Source of the DNA: Serratia liquefaciens ATCC 27592
Lineage (GTDB): Bacteria; Pseudomonadota; Gammaproteobacteria; Enterobacterales; Enterobacteriaceae
DNA: 64,000 nucleotides
Assembly (NCBI RefSeq): GCF_000422085.1
Contig: NC_021741.1
Location: 2,046,001-2,110,000 of the forward strand
Reading direction: 5' to 3'
Shown here: positions 50,991 to 58,957 of the stretch, in pieces
Layout of the letters: every line of letters begins with the position of its first letter
Position numbering within the stretch: position 1 is the first letter of the stretch
Program-made: the position numbers and the translations under genes
Notes under the pieces: model-generated
Database searches by the model: none
What the model was told of the DNA's origin: nothing
Seen by the model: only the letters and a program-made list of their open reading frames with translations

Positions 50991-51010
50991 AAACAGTGAT
51001 GGGAATGATT

Positions 51011-52048
51011 ATGGCGGGCAAAAAAACGACGCTGGCAGCTATCGCCAGAGAGGCGCACGTCGGTGTCGCGACGGTCGATCGAGTGATCAACCAACGCGCG
51101 CCGGTGCGGCCGGAAACCGAGCGTAAAGTCATAGCCGCGGCACAAAAGCTGGGGTTTGCGCTGGAGAAATCCCACCGGCTGTTTGAAGCCGCCAGACAGC
51201 CTGCCGTGCGCCTCAAAATGGGTTTTATCCTGCTGAAAAAGGAGCATTCATTCTACTCGCAGCTGGCGGAAAGCTTGCTGGAGCAGGCTATGCCTTATCA
51301 CGATCGCGAGAGTCCGCCGCAGTTTATTTTTCATGATATTAGCGCGGTCAGCGACACCGCCGCCGCCATTACGCAGTTAAGCCAGAGCGTGGATGTTATC
51401 GGGGTGTTGGCGCTGGATAATCCGATGATCCGCTATGCGGTTGAAGAAGCCACTCGCCAGGGCGTGAAGGTGTTCACGCTGCTGTCCGATCTGTCGGTAC
51501 ACTGCCGCGCCGGTTATATCGGGTTGGACAATCAACAGGCCGGCCGTACGGCCGCCTGGGCAGTGGAGCGTCTGTGCCGGCGGCACGGCGAAGTGGGGGT
51601 GATCATCGGTGACAACCGCTTTCAGTGTCAGGAAACCTGTGAAAGCAGCTTCCGTTCTTATCTGCGTGAGCATTTAAGTACGCAGCGGGTGCTTGAGCCG
51701 GTCCGCAGTCATGAACAGGCCGAAAGTGCCAGGCAAGTAACTCGTACTCTGCTGGAGCAGCATCCGAACCTGGTCGCTCTGTATGCACCCTGCGGCGGCG
51801 TGGAGGGAATCATTGCCGCATTGCGCGAGAGCGGCAGGCAGCATGAGGTCATGCTGATTTGCCATGGCCCGGTTGAGGGGGGCGAGATGGCGTTGATTGA
51901 CGGCACTTTGGATCTGATGTTGAGGCACAGGATCCAGGAATTCGCCGCCTCGATCGTCAACACCTTTATTTCTGCCGCCAGCGGCGACGCTTCCGGGTTT
52001 ACCCACTGCATCAACCGTTTTGATCTGATCACCAAAGAAAATATCTGA
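51011..52048 (+). CDS. LacI-family transcriptional regulator
   Basis: A 345-aa repressor-type protein. The N-terminal LacI helix-turn-helix (about 6-50; TTLAAIAREAHVGVATVDRVINQRAPVRPETERKV) is followed by a periplasmic-binding-protein-like sensor domain related to ribose-binding proteins (LKMGFILLKKEHSFYSQL, GYIGLDNQQAGRTAAWAV). The ATG at 51011 is my choice because the HTH starts right after it; upstream Mets at about 50999 are possible. It most likely controls the isomerase/oxidoreductase pair downstream, responding to a sugar or inositol. Confidence 0.9.
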   Translation: MAGKKTTLAAIAREAHVGVATVDRVINQRAPVRPETERKVIAAAQKLGFALEKSHRLFEAARQPAVRLKMGFILLKKEHSFYSQLAESLLEQAMPYHDRESPPQFIFHDISAVSDTAAAITQLSQSVDVIGVLALDNPMIRYAVEEATRQGVKVFTLLSDLSVHCRAGYIGLDNQQAGRTAAWAVERLCRRHGEVGVIIGDNRFQCQETCESSFRSYLREHLSTQRVLEPVRSHEQAESARQVTRTLLEQHPNLVALYAPCGGVEGIIAALRESGRQHEVMLICHGPVEGGEMALIDGTLDLMLRHRIQEFAASIVNTFISAASGDASGFTHCINRFDLITKENI

Positions 52049-52123
52049 TTACCGGCTCCCGCCCCGGGAGCCAATTCCCTCGCTAAAAATACCGCACTCC
52101 CGTGAAGTCACGGCCTGTCTATA

Positions 52124-52155
52124 TTTGATAGAAAAACATCATTTTATCTATCAAA
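52124..52155. promoter_or_regulatory. Inverted repeat operator upstream of the isomerase operon
   Basis: Perfect 9-bp arms TTTGATAGA / TCTATCAAA with a 14-nt spacer, about 100 nt before the isomerase start. Both halves contain TGATAG/CTATCA, shared with the operator before the LacI gene. A third TTTGAT half site lies at 52215-52220. Confidence 0.65.
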
Positions 52156-52256
52156 AATAACGCGATCGCCATCAAAAAATGAAAATTCCATCATTGTTGG
52201 TTTCGAAATTTTCGTTTGATACTGGCGCTACACAACACCAAGAGACGGACTGAAAA

Positions 52257-53180
52257 ATGACTTTGCCTATTGCCAACGCTCCCTGCAGCTGGGGAGTGGA
52301 TGATCCTAAAAATCCTGACCTACCGCCTTATAGCAAAGTGCTGCAGGAAGCGAGCGCAGCAGGTTATCACAGCATTGAACTGGGGCCCTGGAGCTATCTG
52401 CCCACTGATGCCGCAACTCTGACCGCAGAGTTGCAACGCTATTCGTTGTCGCTGGTGGGGGGCACCATTTTTGATGATTTGGTCAGCGAGCATAACTTCG
52501 AGCACATACTGGCACTGACCCACAACATATGCCGCAACCTCTCGCAGGCGCCCCAGGCGCAACCCATTTGCGAGGGCCATTTTTCACCGCCGTATCTGGT
52601 GATTATCGACTTCGGCAATCCGCAACGGGCCAGGTTTGCCGGGCAATCAATGCAGGCACCGCGACTGGATACAGCCGATTGGAACAGGATGATCGGCCAT
52701 ATTATTGCCGTTAGCGAGATTGCCTGGCAGGAATATGGGGTACGACCGGTGGTACACCCGCACGCCGGAGGTTGTATTGAGTTCGCTGATGAAATCGAAC
52801 TGCTGGCCGCGCAGATCCCGCACCACACTGCGGGGTTGTGTCTGGATACCGGACATCTGTACTACTCCGGCATGGATCCGCTCACCTGGCTCGAGCGCTA
52901 CTTCTCCCGGATTGATTATCTGCATTTCAAAGACGTTAACCCGCAGGTGTTCCGCAATGTGTTGGAGCGTGGTTTGGATTTCTTTACCGCCTGCGCGCAA
53001 GGGGTTATGTGCCCGCTGGGGAAGGGAGCGATTGATTACCCTGCCGTGCGCGACTTATTGGCTGCGCGCGGCTATCAGGGGTGGATCACCATTGAGCAGG
53101 AACGGGATCCGCGTCAGGCGCAAGGCAGCCTGCGCGACGTAACGGATAGCCTTACTTATTTACGCAGCGTCGGTTTTTAA
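52257..53180 (+). CDS. Sugar isomerase/epimerase, inosose-dehydratase-like TIM barrel
   Basis: A 307-aa xylose-isomerase-like TIM-barrel protein (AP endonuclease 2 superfamily), closest in style to IolE-type inosose dehydratases. Conserved pieces are ANAPCSWGVDDP at the start, GYHSIELGPWSYLP, the metal-ligand segments VHPHAGGCIEF and GLCLDTGHLYYSG, DYLHFKDV, and WITIEQERDP near the end. It is predicted to dehydrate or epimerise a cyclitol or keto-sugar. It is the first gene of a pair with the Gfo/Idh/MocA oxidoreductase (14-nt gap), under a LacI-type operator. Confidence 0.85.
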   Translation: MTLPIANAPCSWGVDDPKNPDLPPYSKVLQEASAAGYHSIELGPWSYLPTDAATLTAELQRYSLSLVGGTIFDDLVSEHNFEHILALTHNICRNLSQAPQAQPICEGHFSPPYLVIIDFGNPQRARFAGQSMQAPRLDTADWNRMIGHIIAVSEIAWQEYGVRPVVHPHAGGCIEFADEIELLAAQIPHHTAGLCLDTGHLYYSGMDPLTWLERYFSRIDYLHFKDVNPQVFRNVLERGLDFFTACAQGVMCPLGKGAIDYPAVRDLLAARGYQGWITIEQERDPRQAQGSLRDVTDSLTYLRSVGF

Positions 53181-53194
53181 TCAGGAGCAACGAG

Positions 53195-54367
53195 ATGATT
53201 AACGGTATTAAACCTCTGGAAAGATCTCTGCGGTGGGGCATGGTGGGCGGCGGGGGTACCAGTCAGATCGGTTATATCCATCGTTCTGCGGCATTGCGCG
53301 ACGGCACTTTCACCTTACTGGCCGGCGCGTTTGACATTGACGCATCGCGCGGGCGCAGCTTTGGGCAAAGCCTGGGCGTGGCAGCGGAGCGCTGTTATCC
53401 GGATTACGCCACGTTATTCCGTGAAGAAGCCGCCAGGGCGGACGGCATAGAGGCGGTTTCCATCGCTACGCCAAACAATACCCATTTCGCTATTTGCCAG
53501 GCGGCGCTGGAAGCCGGCCTGCACGTGGTGTGCGAAAAACCCCTGTGTTTCACGGCGCAGGAGGCGCAAGCACTGGTGGAACTGAGCCAAAGGCAGCATA
53601 AAATTATCGGTGTTACCTACGGCTATGCCGGGCATCAACTGATCCTTCAGGCGCGTCAGATGATTGCCGATGGCCAACTGGGTGAGATCCGTATCATCAA
53701 CATGCAGTTCTCTCACGGGTTCCATGCCGCGCCGGTGGAACTGGACAATCCCAGCACGCGTTGGCGGGTGGACCCGCGTTTTGTCGGCCCCAGCTATGTA
53801 TTGGGTGATTTGGCCACCCATCCGTTATTCCTGGCGGAAACCATGGTGCCGCAGTTGAAGATCAAACGGTTGATGTGCAGCCGCCAGAGCTTTGTCAAAA
53901 CTCGTGCGCCGCTGGAAGACAATGCCTATGTACTGATGGAGTACGATAATGGCGCTGTCGGTTCAATGTGGTGTTCGGCAGTTAACAGCGGTTCTATGCA
54001 TGGCCAAAAGGTGCGTATTGTGGGGGAAAAGGCCAGCCTGGAATGGTGGGACGAACAGCCTAACCAACTGCGCTTTGAAGTGCAGGGCGAGCCGGTGCGT
54101 ATTCTGGAGCGTGGTATGTCCTACCTCGATCCTATGGCATTGGCGGAGGATCGCATCGGCGGCGGTCATTCCGAAGGGCTGTTCGAGGCCTGGTCGAATC
54201 TTTACCGGCGCTTTGCGTTGGCGATGGACGCCACCGACCGGCGAGACGAGGCGTTTCTGGCTGGTTTTTGGTACCCCGACGTGCATGCCGGCGCGATGGG
54301 GGTACGCTGGGTGGAAAACTGCGTGCGCTCCGCCGATGCCGATGCCAGTTGGGTGGCGTTCCGCTAA
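53195..54367 (+). CDS. Gfo/Idh/MocA family oxidoreductase
   Basis: A 390-aa NAD(P)-dependent sugar or inositol dehydrogenase. The Rossmann loop is GMVGGGGTSQIGYIHR, the catalytic-lysine motif is VCEKPLCF (EKP) at about residue 114, and the C-terminal beta-domain has YVLGDLATHPLFLAE with a histidine typical of the active site. Together with the IolE-like enzyme it suggests oxidation and dehydration of an inositol isomer or similar sugar. No transporter or kinase gene accompanies the pair. Preceded by AGGAGCAACG. Confidence 0.87.
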   Translation: MINGIKPLERSLRWGMVGGGGTSQIGYIHRSAALRDGTFTLLAGAFDIDASRGRSFGQSLGVAAERCYPDYATLFREEAARADGIEAVSIATPNNTHFAICQAALEAGLHVVCEKPLCFTAQEAQALVELSQRQHKIIGVTYGYAGHQLILQARQMIADGQLGEIRIINMQFSHGFHAAPVELDNPSTRWRVDPRFVGPSYVLGDLATHPLFLAETMVPQLKIKRLMCSRQSFVKTRAPLEDNAYVLMEYDNGAVGSMWCSAVNSGSMHGQKVRIVGEKASLEWWDEQPNQLRFEVQGEPVRILERGMSYLDPMALAEDRIGGGHSEGLFEAWSNLYRRFALAMDATDRRDEAFLAGFWYPDVHAGAMGVRWVENCVRSADADASWVAFR

Positions 54368-54511
54368 TCATTTCGACTGATGTATTTTCTGCCATATCGA
54401 TGTACCGGCAACTTATCCTCAGCGGTAATGGGGGGTTCTGTGGTTCGCTTCATTAGATAAAACTTTAAATTCTGTTAAGTTACTTATTAGCGTAATCACA
54501 AGGAGAGAACG

Positions 54512-54721
54512 ATGTTAGAGCAATATTACCCGGCCACCATGAGTTCCAAACCTATCACGGACGAACAGCATAAAAGGCTGGTGGCAGTGCAAGCGGCACT
54601 GGAGTTGATCAAGGCGACGCTGTCTGACACCAATGACGGCAACGGCGTAGACTTCCAGCTTAAGGCCGCTGAAAAGCACGTTGGCCCGTTGGCCGATGCC
54701 ATTCAGGAAGCGCTGAAGTAA
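54512..54721 (+). CDS. Small protein of unknown function (69 aa)
   Basis: A well-supported short gene: AAGGAGAG ribosome site before the ATG and a terminator right after. The soluble product is mostly alpha-helical by appearance (DEQHKRLVAVQAALELIKATL, VDFQLKAAEKHVGPLADAIQEAL), with amphipathic repeats that could form a small helical hairpin. No cysteine, no signal peptide. I do not recognise the family. An antitoxin-like or regulatory role is possible but there is no partner gene next to it. Confidence 0.72.
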   Translation: MLEQYYPATMSSKPITDEQHKRLVAVQAALELIKATLSDTNDGNGVDFQLKAAEKHVGPLADAIQEALK

Positions 54722-54740
54722 ATCTTCATGCTTATCATCA

Positions 54741-54763
54741 ACCGCCCAAGGGCGGTTTTTTTA
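54741..54763 (+). terminator. Rho-independent terminator after the 69-aa gene
   Basis: Perfect 7-bp stem ACCGCCC / GGGCGGT with a 2-nt loop (effectively 5-bp with AAGG), followed by seven T. Confidence 0.85.
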
Positions 54764-54869
54764 TGTCGCTTAAACGCAAAAAATCAGATTATTTGCCTGG
54801 TGATGCAGGGGGAAAGGGGGCAAAATTCAGCTCAGGATTGACTTAAGCAATAGCGAAGGAGAAGCATTG

Positions 54870-55613
54870 ATGAAGGATGTGCATATCGCACTGTCGGGTG
54901 GCTGCGTGCGGTTGGCCTACCCGGGAGAAAACGTACTGGATTTTGCCGATAGCCTATCGTTTGGGCCGCTGTATGGGCTGGATGATGATCAGGCCCTGCA
55001 AGCCCGATGCCGCTGGTTGCGCGATCTGCACCAATCTGTTCATGCTCCCGAGTGGGATACCTCTGAAGCTTTGCCGCTGGCGATGACCACGTTAAAAATG
55101 CAACTCGCTGCTGTAACCGGGCAGGTGACGTTGTGGGCTGGTGCCAATCCCGACGAGCAACTGATGCTGCGCGCACTGTTGCCGTTGCTGGGGGAACGTC
55201 GCGTTTTCGTGGTTAACGTAACCGAACACACCGGGCGGGTTGCCACCAACTGGTGCCCGGCAGAAATGCTGGAACCACTGTGGATCTTGCGGCGCGAGCT
55301 TTCTGAGGAAGAGAAAGCCAGGCTGATTGCCGATTGGCATCGCCTGTTGGCGGAAAACTCACTGGTACGGATTTTTGCGGAAAACCGCGTGCAGGGGCAG
55401 GCGCTCGATTTCCATGACCGTCCGTTGTTAGATGCTTGCCCGAATGACTATACCCAGGGCTCACGGGTGGTCGGTGATGCGATGGTAAATTCACCGTATC
55501 CGGTGGGGGATACCTTTTTGAATTTCCGATTGTATGCCCTGATTGAACAAGGAGTGGTGCAGGCGCAGAACGCCAGCTTGAATATGAACCGGATCCAGGT
55601 CAAACAGGCTTAA
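54870..55613 (+). CDS. DUF1835-domain-containing protein
   Basis: A 247-aa cytosolic protein. The N-terminal part (about 1-125) fits DUF1835: HIALSGGCVRLAYPGENVLDFADSLSFGPL and the core VTLWAGANPDEQLMLRALLPLL. The C-terminal part (about 150-245) resembles the DUF3658 domain often fused to it. The biochemical function is unknown. I chose the ATG at 54870, with AAGGAGAAG upstream; the adjacent TTG is a less likely start. It stands alone between the 69-aa gene and qnr. Confidence 0.8.
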   Translation: MKDVHIALSGGCVRLAYPGENVLDFADSLSFGPLYGLDDDQALQARCRWLRDLHQSVHAPEWDTSEALPLAMTTLKMQLAAVTGQVTLWAGANPDEQLMLRALLPLLGERRVFVVNVTEHTGRVATNWCPAEMLEPLWILRRELSEEEKARLIADWHRLLAENSLVRIFAENRVQGQALDFHDRPLLDACPNDYTQGSRVVGDAMVNSPYPVGDTFLNFRLYALIEQGVVQAQNASLNMNRIQVKQA

Positions 55614-55715
55614 AACTCACCTATCCCACGGGTTATTTTTTTGTGCTCAGAGGCAGATAAACCCCGTTAAAGCGGTTTAATCTGTCATGTAAATAGGATT
55701 ATACTGCGCCATTGA

Positions 55716-55731
55716 CTGTACAAATAAACAG
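55716..55731. promoter_or_regulatory. LexA box (SOS operator) of the qnr gene
   Basis: CTGT-ACAAATAA-ACAG matches the LexA consensus CTGT-N8-ACAG perfectly. It lies 10 nt before the qnr ATG and just downstream of a -10-like TATACT (55700-55705), so bound LexA would block initiation. SOS control through such a box is established for plasmid qnrB. Confidence 0.85.
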
Positions 55732-55740
55732 GTGAATGGA

Positions 55741-56385
55741 ATGGTGCTGGCTCTGAAGGGTGAAAAGATTGCTCGTAACCGGTTTACCGGTGAGAAAGTC
55801 GAAAATGGCAGCTTTATTAACTGCGATTTCTCGGGCGCCGACCTGACCGGCACCGAATTTATCGACTGCCAGTTTTACGACCGCGAGAGCCAGCAGGGCG
55901 GTAACTTCAGCCGCGCCGTGCTCAAGGACGCCAGCTTCAAGAATTGCGATCTGTCGATGGCAGATTTTAGAAATGCCAACGCTTTAGGCATCGAAATTCG
56001 TGAGTGCCGGGCTCAGGGCGCAGACTTCCGCGGTGCCAGCTTTATGAACATGATTACCTCGCGCACCTGGTTTTGCAGTGCCTACATCACCAAAAGCAAC
56101 CTGAGTTACGCCAACTTTTCCAAAGTGGTGCTGGAAAAGTGTGAGCTGTGGGAAAATCGCTGGAACAGCGCGCAAATCCTCGGTGCGACCTTTAGCGGCT
56201 CAGATCTGTCCGGCGGCGAGTTTTCCTCCTTCGACTGGCGTGCTGCCAACTTTACCCATTGTGATCTGACCAACTCTGAACTGGGTGAGTTGGATCTGCG
56301 CGGAACCGATCTGCAGGGCGTGAAGTTGGACAGTTACCAGGTGTTCCAGCTAATGGAACGCCTGGGCATTGCCATTATCGGCTAA
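55741..56385 (+). CDS. qnr: Chromosomal Qnr pentapeptide-repeat protein (QnrB/SmaQnr type)
   Basis: Binds and protects DNA gyrase and topoisomerase IV, giving low-level fluoroquinolone tolerance. The 214-aa protein is built of A(D/N)Lxx pentapeptide repeats forming a right-handed beta-helix. It is very similar to QnrB along its whole length, with NCDFSGADLTGTEFIDCQFYDRES, CDLSMADFRN, the loop region SFMNMITSRTWFCSAYIT and the ending LMERLGIAIIG. I chose the ATG at 55741 (MVLALKGEKI), equivalent to the accepted QnrB start; a GTG at 55732 would add three residues. Chromosomal Smaqnr alleles are known in Serratia marcescens. A LexA box precedes it and a cold-shock gene follows. Confidence 0.95.
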   Translation: MVLALKGEKIARNRFTGEKVENGSFINCDFSGADLTGTEFIDCQFYDRESQQGGNFSRAVLKDASFKNCDLSMADFRNANALGIEIRECRAQGADFRGASFMNMITSRTWFCSAYITKSNLSYANFSKVVLEKCELWENRWNSAQILGATFSGSDLSGGEFSSFDWRAANFTHCDLTNSELGELDLRGTDLQGVKLDSYQVFQLMERLGIAIIG

Positions 56386-56489
56386 GGCGACGATCCCGCA
56401 AAGGGCAATCAGGCCTTGCTGGGCGGGGGTGGGGCTGCAGAATCTGGGAAATAATAAGCAGGGCGTATAAATATAATGTTAAATATTCC

Positions 56490-56700
56490 TTGCTTAAATA
56501 ATCTAGCTATGTGTAAATAGCGTCATCGGTTTGTAGTACAGACCTTATGAAAGCAGTTTTAGTAAAGCAGTTCTCAGTATTAGTGATATCCCATAGATAG
56601 CTCTTCTCCCGCGAATTTCCTTCTCTAGTGCCCAATAAGTTTCCAATAAAAACAGACCTCTATCGCCATATGGCGTCTCAAAAATATAAAGGAAATATCT
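56490..56700 (+). promoter_or_regulatory. Cold-shock promoter and cspA-like 5' leader
   Basis: TTGCTT (56490-56495), 17 nt, then GTAAAT (56513-56518) can serve as promoter, predicting a start near 56525. The leader opens with CGGTTTGTAGTACAGACC (56527-56544), closely matching the cold box of E. coli cspA mRNA, followed by AAAGCAGT-like sequence. Near the end is CGCCATATGGCG, then AAAGGA before the ATG. The approximately 175-nt untranslated leader fits the temperature-responsive cspA mRNA structure. Confidence 0.7.
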
Positions 56701-56913
56701 ATGTCTAATAAAATGACTGGTTTGGTAAAATGGTTTGATGCAGGTAAAGGTTTTGGTTTTATCTCTCCGGAAGATGGCAGCAAAGACGTGTTCGTACACT
56801 TCTCCGCTATCCAAAGCAATGATTTCAAAACGCTTGATGAAGGTCAGCGCGTTGAGTTCACTGTCGAAAACGGTATGAAAGGCCCGTCTGCAGGCAACGT
56901 AGTCGTTTTATAA
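56701..56913 (+). CDS. CspA-family cold-shock RNA chaperone
   Basis: A 70-aa single cold-shock domain with both RNA-binding motifs, KGFGFI (RNP1) and VFVHF (RNP2), in the order [34 protein letters not shown]. It melts RNA secondary structure at low temperature. By sequence it is nearer CspA/CspB/CspG than the constitutive CspE, and its long cold-box leader supports cold induction. Which cspA paralogue it is cannot be fixed here. It follows qnr in the same direction after 315 nt. Confidence 0.94.
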   Translation: MSNKMTGLVKWFDAGKGFGFISPEDGSKDVFVHFSAIQSNDFKTLDEGQRVEFTVENGMKGPSAGNVVVL

Positions 56914-56992
56914 TTTCAAGGTAGTGCTTTATTTCTTGCGATAGCGATGATGGTTTAAGCCGGAGCAGATGAGAAATAAAATAATTGCCTGA

Positions 56993-57020
56993 ATAAACTC
57001 CGGGATTACCCGGAGTTTAT
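56993..57020 (+). terminator. Hairpin downstream of the cold-shock gene
   Basis: Perfect 11-bp stem ATAAACTCCGG / CCGGAGTTTAT with a 6-nt loop. It is followed by CTAAAATAATT rather than a T run, so it may be a 3'-protective structure or a weak terminator. Confidence 0.5.
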
Positions 57021-57045
57021 CTAAAATAATTAGCTTCACCATTTT

Positions 57046-57247
57046 CAATAACTGAAGTTATTGGCAACAGAAAAGAAGATTGGCCCATAAAGTTATAAGT
57101 CCGATCCAGTCTATTTTTCTGTTGTGAAAAAGTTGTGCTTAGGCTGCGTAAGGTTGGAGTGTTCGATGGACGCTTACGCCATAACATGACGGTCGGGAAA
57201 GTAACCGACAAACATTGATGACCCTGGCCGAAAGCCGGGGTTTTTTA
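57046..57247 (+). ncRNA. Candidate structured small RNA between csp and the YcaC-like gene
   Basis: About 200 nt without a gene but dense in symmetry. There is an 18-bp palindrome CAATAACT-GA-AGTTATTG (57046-57063) and a 10-bp inverted repeat CAACAGAAAA / TTTTCTGTTG (57065-57074 and 57115-57124). Further stems are GCGTAAG / CTTACGC (57146-57152, 57173-57179) and GTCGG / CCGAC (57192-57196, 57205-57209). It ends with a good terminator, CCCTGGC / GCCGGGG plus six T (57222-57246). This is the layout of a trans-acting or 3'-UTR-derived RNA. No known RNA family was recognised and the promoter is uncertain. Confidence 0.35.
57222..57246 (+). terminator. Rho-independent terminator upstream of the YcaC-like gene's end
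   Basis: 7-bp stem CCCTGGC / GCCGGGG (one T-G pair) with a CGAAA loop and six T on the plus strand. It faces the convergent hydrolase gene and has no plus-strand coding gene directly before it. Confidence 0.85.
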
Positions 57248-57307
57248 TGCCTGCTGCTCCGGTAAACAGGCTGGACCAGAATGAAGCAGGCCAGCCTGGC
57301 GTGACCG

Positions 57308-57988
57308 TTAGCCGCGCTGGGAATCCAGCACTTCGTTATTCTTCACCACGTCCTGAGCTTTAACATAGCTTTCAATCAGCAACTGATATGCCGGGAAGAT
57401 TTTGGTGTAAACCTCAGCCCATTGCTGTGCATCCTCGCGGTTCCAACTGCCCTGCAGTTCAGAGGCCACGCCGGCGGTATCGATCGGTACCACTCCGGCC
57501 TGCACCACTCGCGCCATAGTAATCTCCTGCGCCATTTTAGAGTAGGTGCCGGAGGCGTCGATAACGGCAAAGACCTTATAACCCTCTGCCACGGCGCTGA
57601 TCGACGGGAAGGCCATGCAAACGCTGGTGATGGTTCCGGCGATAATCAGGGTTTTACGCCCGGTTGCTTTTACGGCTGCAACAAAATCTGGATTATCCCA
57701 GGCGTTGATTTCGCCTTTGCGCGCCACATATTGCGCATGCGGTGCATTTTGGTGGATTTCGGGGATCAAGGGGCCGTTAGGACCCTGTGGAACGGAAGCC
57801 GTGGTAATGACCGGCAATTTGCTTAGCGTAGCGATACTGGCCAGTGCGCCAGCGCGAGCGCGCAGTTCAGTCATCGGCATATCGCCGACGGTTTGGAACA
57901 GGCCGCTCTGGTGGTCAATCAACAACATCACCGCGTCATTGGCATCAATAACAGGACGCTGGCCATTAAAGTTTGCTGGAGAGCTCAT
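57308..57988 (-). CDS. Isochorismatase-family cysteine hydrolase (YcaC-like)
   Basis: A 226-aa hydrolase of the isochorismatase-like fold, similar to YcaC. The catalytic triad is visible as Asp in [11 protein letters not shown], Lys in [10 protein letters not shown] and Cys in SVCMAFPS. The substrate is not known; YcaC-like proteins act on small amides or esters in stress-responsive settings. It is transcribed towards the cold-shock gene. Confidence 0.88.
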   Translation of the reverse strand: MSSPANFNGQRPVIDANDAVMLLIDHQSGLFQTVGDMPMTELRARAGALASIATLSKLPVITTASVPQGPNGPLIPEIHQNAPHAQYVARKGEINAWDNPDFVAAVKATGRKTLIIAGTITSVCMAFPSISAVAEGYKVFAVIDASGTYSKMAQEITMARVVQAGVVPIDTAGVASELQGSWNREDAQQWAEVYTKIFPAYQLLIESYVKAQDVVKNNEVLDSQRG

Positions 57989-58256
57989 CTTTCTTTCCTC
58001 TGTGATCGGGACGTAGACAACAATTAACTTTGTTTAACCAAGGGTTAATCTCAGTGCTTGTTAACAGTGTAGGGCCAGAGGAAAATTCCACTAGAGGGCT
58101 AACTCAGGATGCATCGTTCTATAAAAAGAACAATAAGGCCAGGGGCAGGCGATTATTTAAGCGCTGAACTAAACTTAAACAGCATAACAAACATGCGGAA
58201 AGGCCCTGGCAGGGAGCGCCACTTTGTTCACCAGCGCAATGCGGAGGGCTGTAATC

Positions 58257-58682
58257 ATGGCTTATCATCATATCGTTGTGGCAACCGATCTCAGCGAAGA
58301 CGCTGAATTTTTGCTCGGCAAAGGCGCCAAGTTAGCAAGCGCACTGAATGCCAGGCTATCGCTGATTTATATCGATATCCACCGTGGCGGCTATTACGCT
58401 GAGCTGGGCGTGGGTGAATACAACTACACCGACCGAACTTTTTCGGAGCGTGTCAAAAACATGCTGAATGCGATCAAGGATCAGTCGTCTTACCCGGTTG
58501 AAGAGGTGATTATCAGCCGCGGCGAACTGACGGAAGAATTGAACCGGGCGGCGAAAGAGAAAGGCATTGATCTGATTATCTTTGGCCATCATCACGATAT
58601 CTGGAGCAGATGGATATCTTCGGCCCGGCAGGCGATCAATAACCTTAACGTTGACCTGTTGGTGATCCCCATTGCGAAGTAA
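58257..58682 (+). CDS. Universal stress protein, UspA type
   Basis: A 141-aa small cytosolic protein of the UspA superfamily. It has the N-terminal strand HHIVVATDLSEDAEFLL, the middle acidic region VEEVIISRGELTEELNRAAKEKGIDL, and the C-terminal segment IIFGHHHDIWSRWISSARQAINNLNVDLLVIPI that matches E. coli UspA/UspC/UspD. The GHHH...S stretch is where ATP-binding members have G-2x-G-9x-G(S/T); here the glycines are missing, so it is probably the non-ATP-binding UspA-like class. I chose the ATG at 58257 (GGAGGG upstream); an earlier start is unlikely. Confidence 0.92.
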   Translation: MAYHHIVVATDLSEDAEFLLGKGAKLASALNARLSLIYIDIHRGGYYAELGVGEYNYTDRTFSERVKNMLNAIKDQSSYPVEEVIISRGELTEELNRAAKEKGIDLIIFGHHHDIWSRWISSARQAINNLNVDLLVIPIAK

Positions 58683-58957
58683 TGAACCTCGCCAACTGCA
58701 CTAACGCGACGGTACGGGACTTATTGATAGGTGATAATGCGCGTTGGCAATAGTCACTGATATGAATTTTATTAACCCTATCAAATGCTTGGCTTAATTC
58801 CGATAATGCCTGACCTAGCGCATTGAATTCGCACTGAATACCTCTTTGTGATTAATAAACCGCACATTTTGACTGTCACTCGTCGTCCATGAGTTTTATC
58901 CTCGAACCATTAGGATTTGTATGATTTATAGAAATACATTCACATGGAGGAGGTCTC

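Noticed and set aside
58109..58306. 65-codon plus-strand frame overlapping the start of the universal stress gene
   Set aside because: It overlaps the Usp gene in another frame, is rich in Arg, and lacks homology; the Usp start at 58257 has a good ribosome site.
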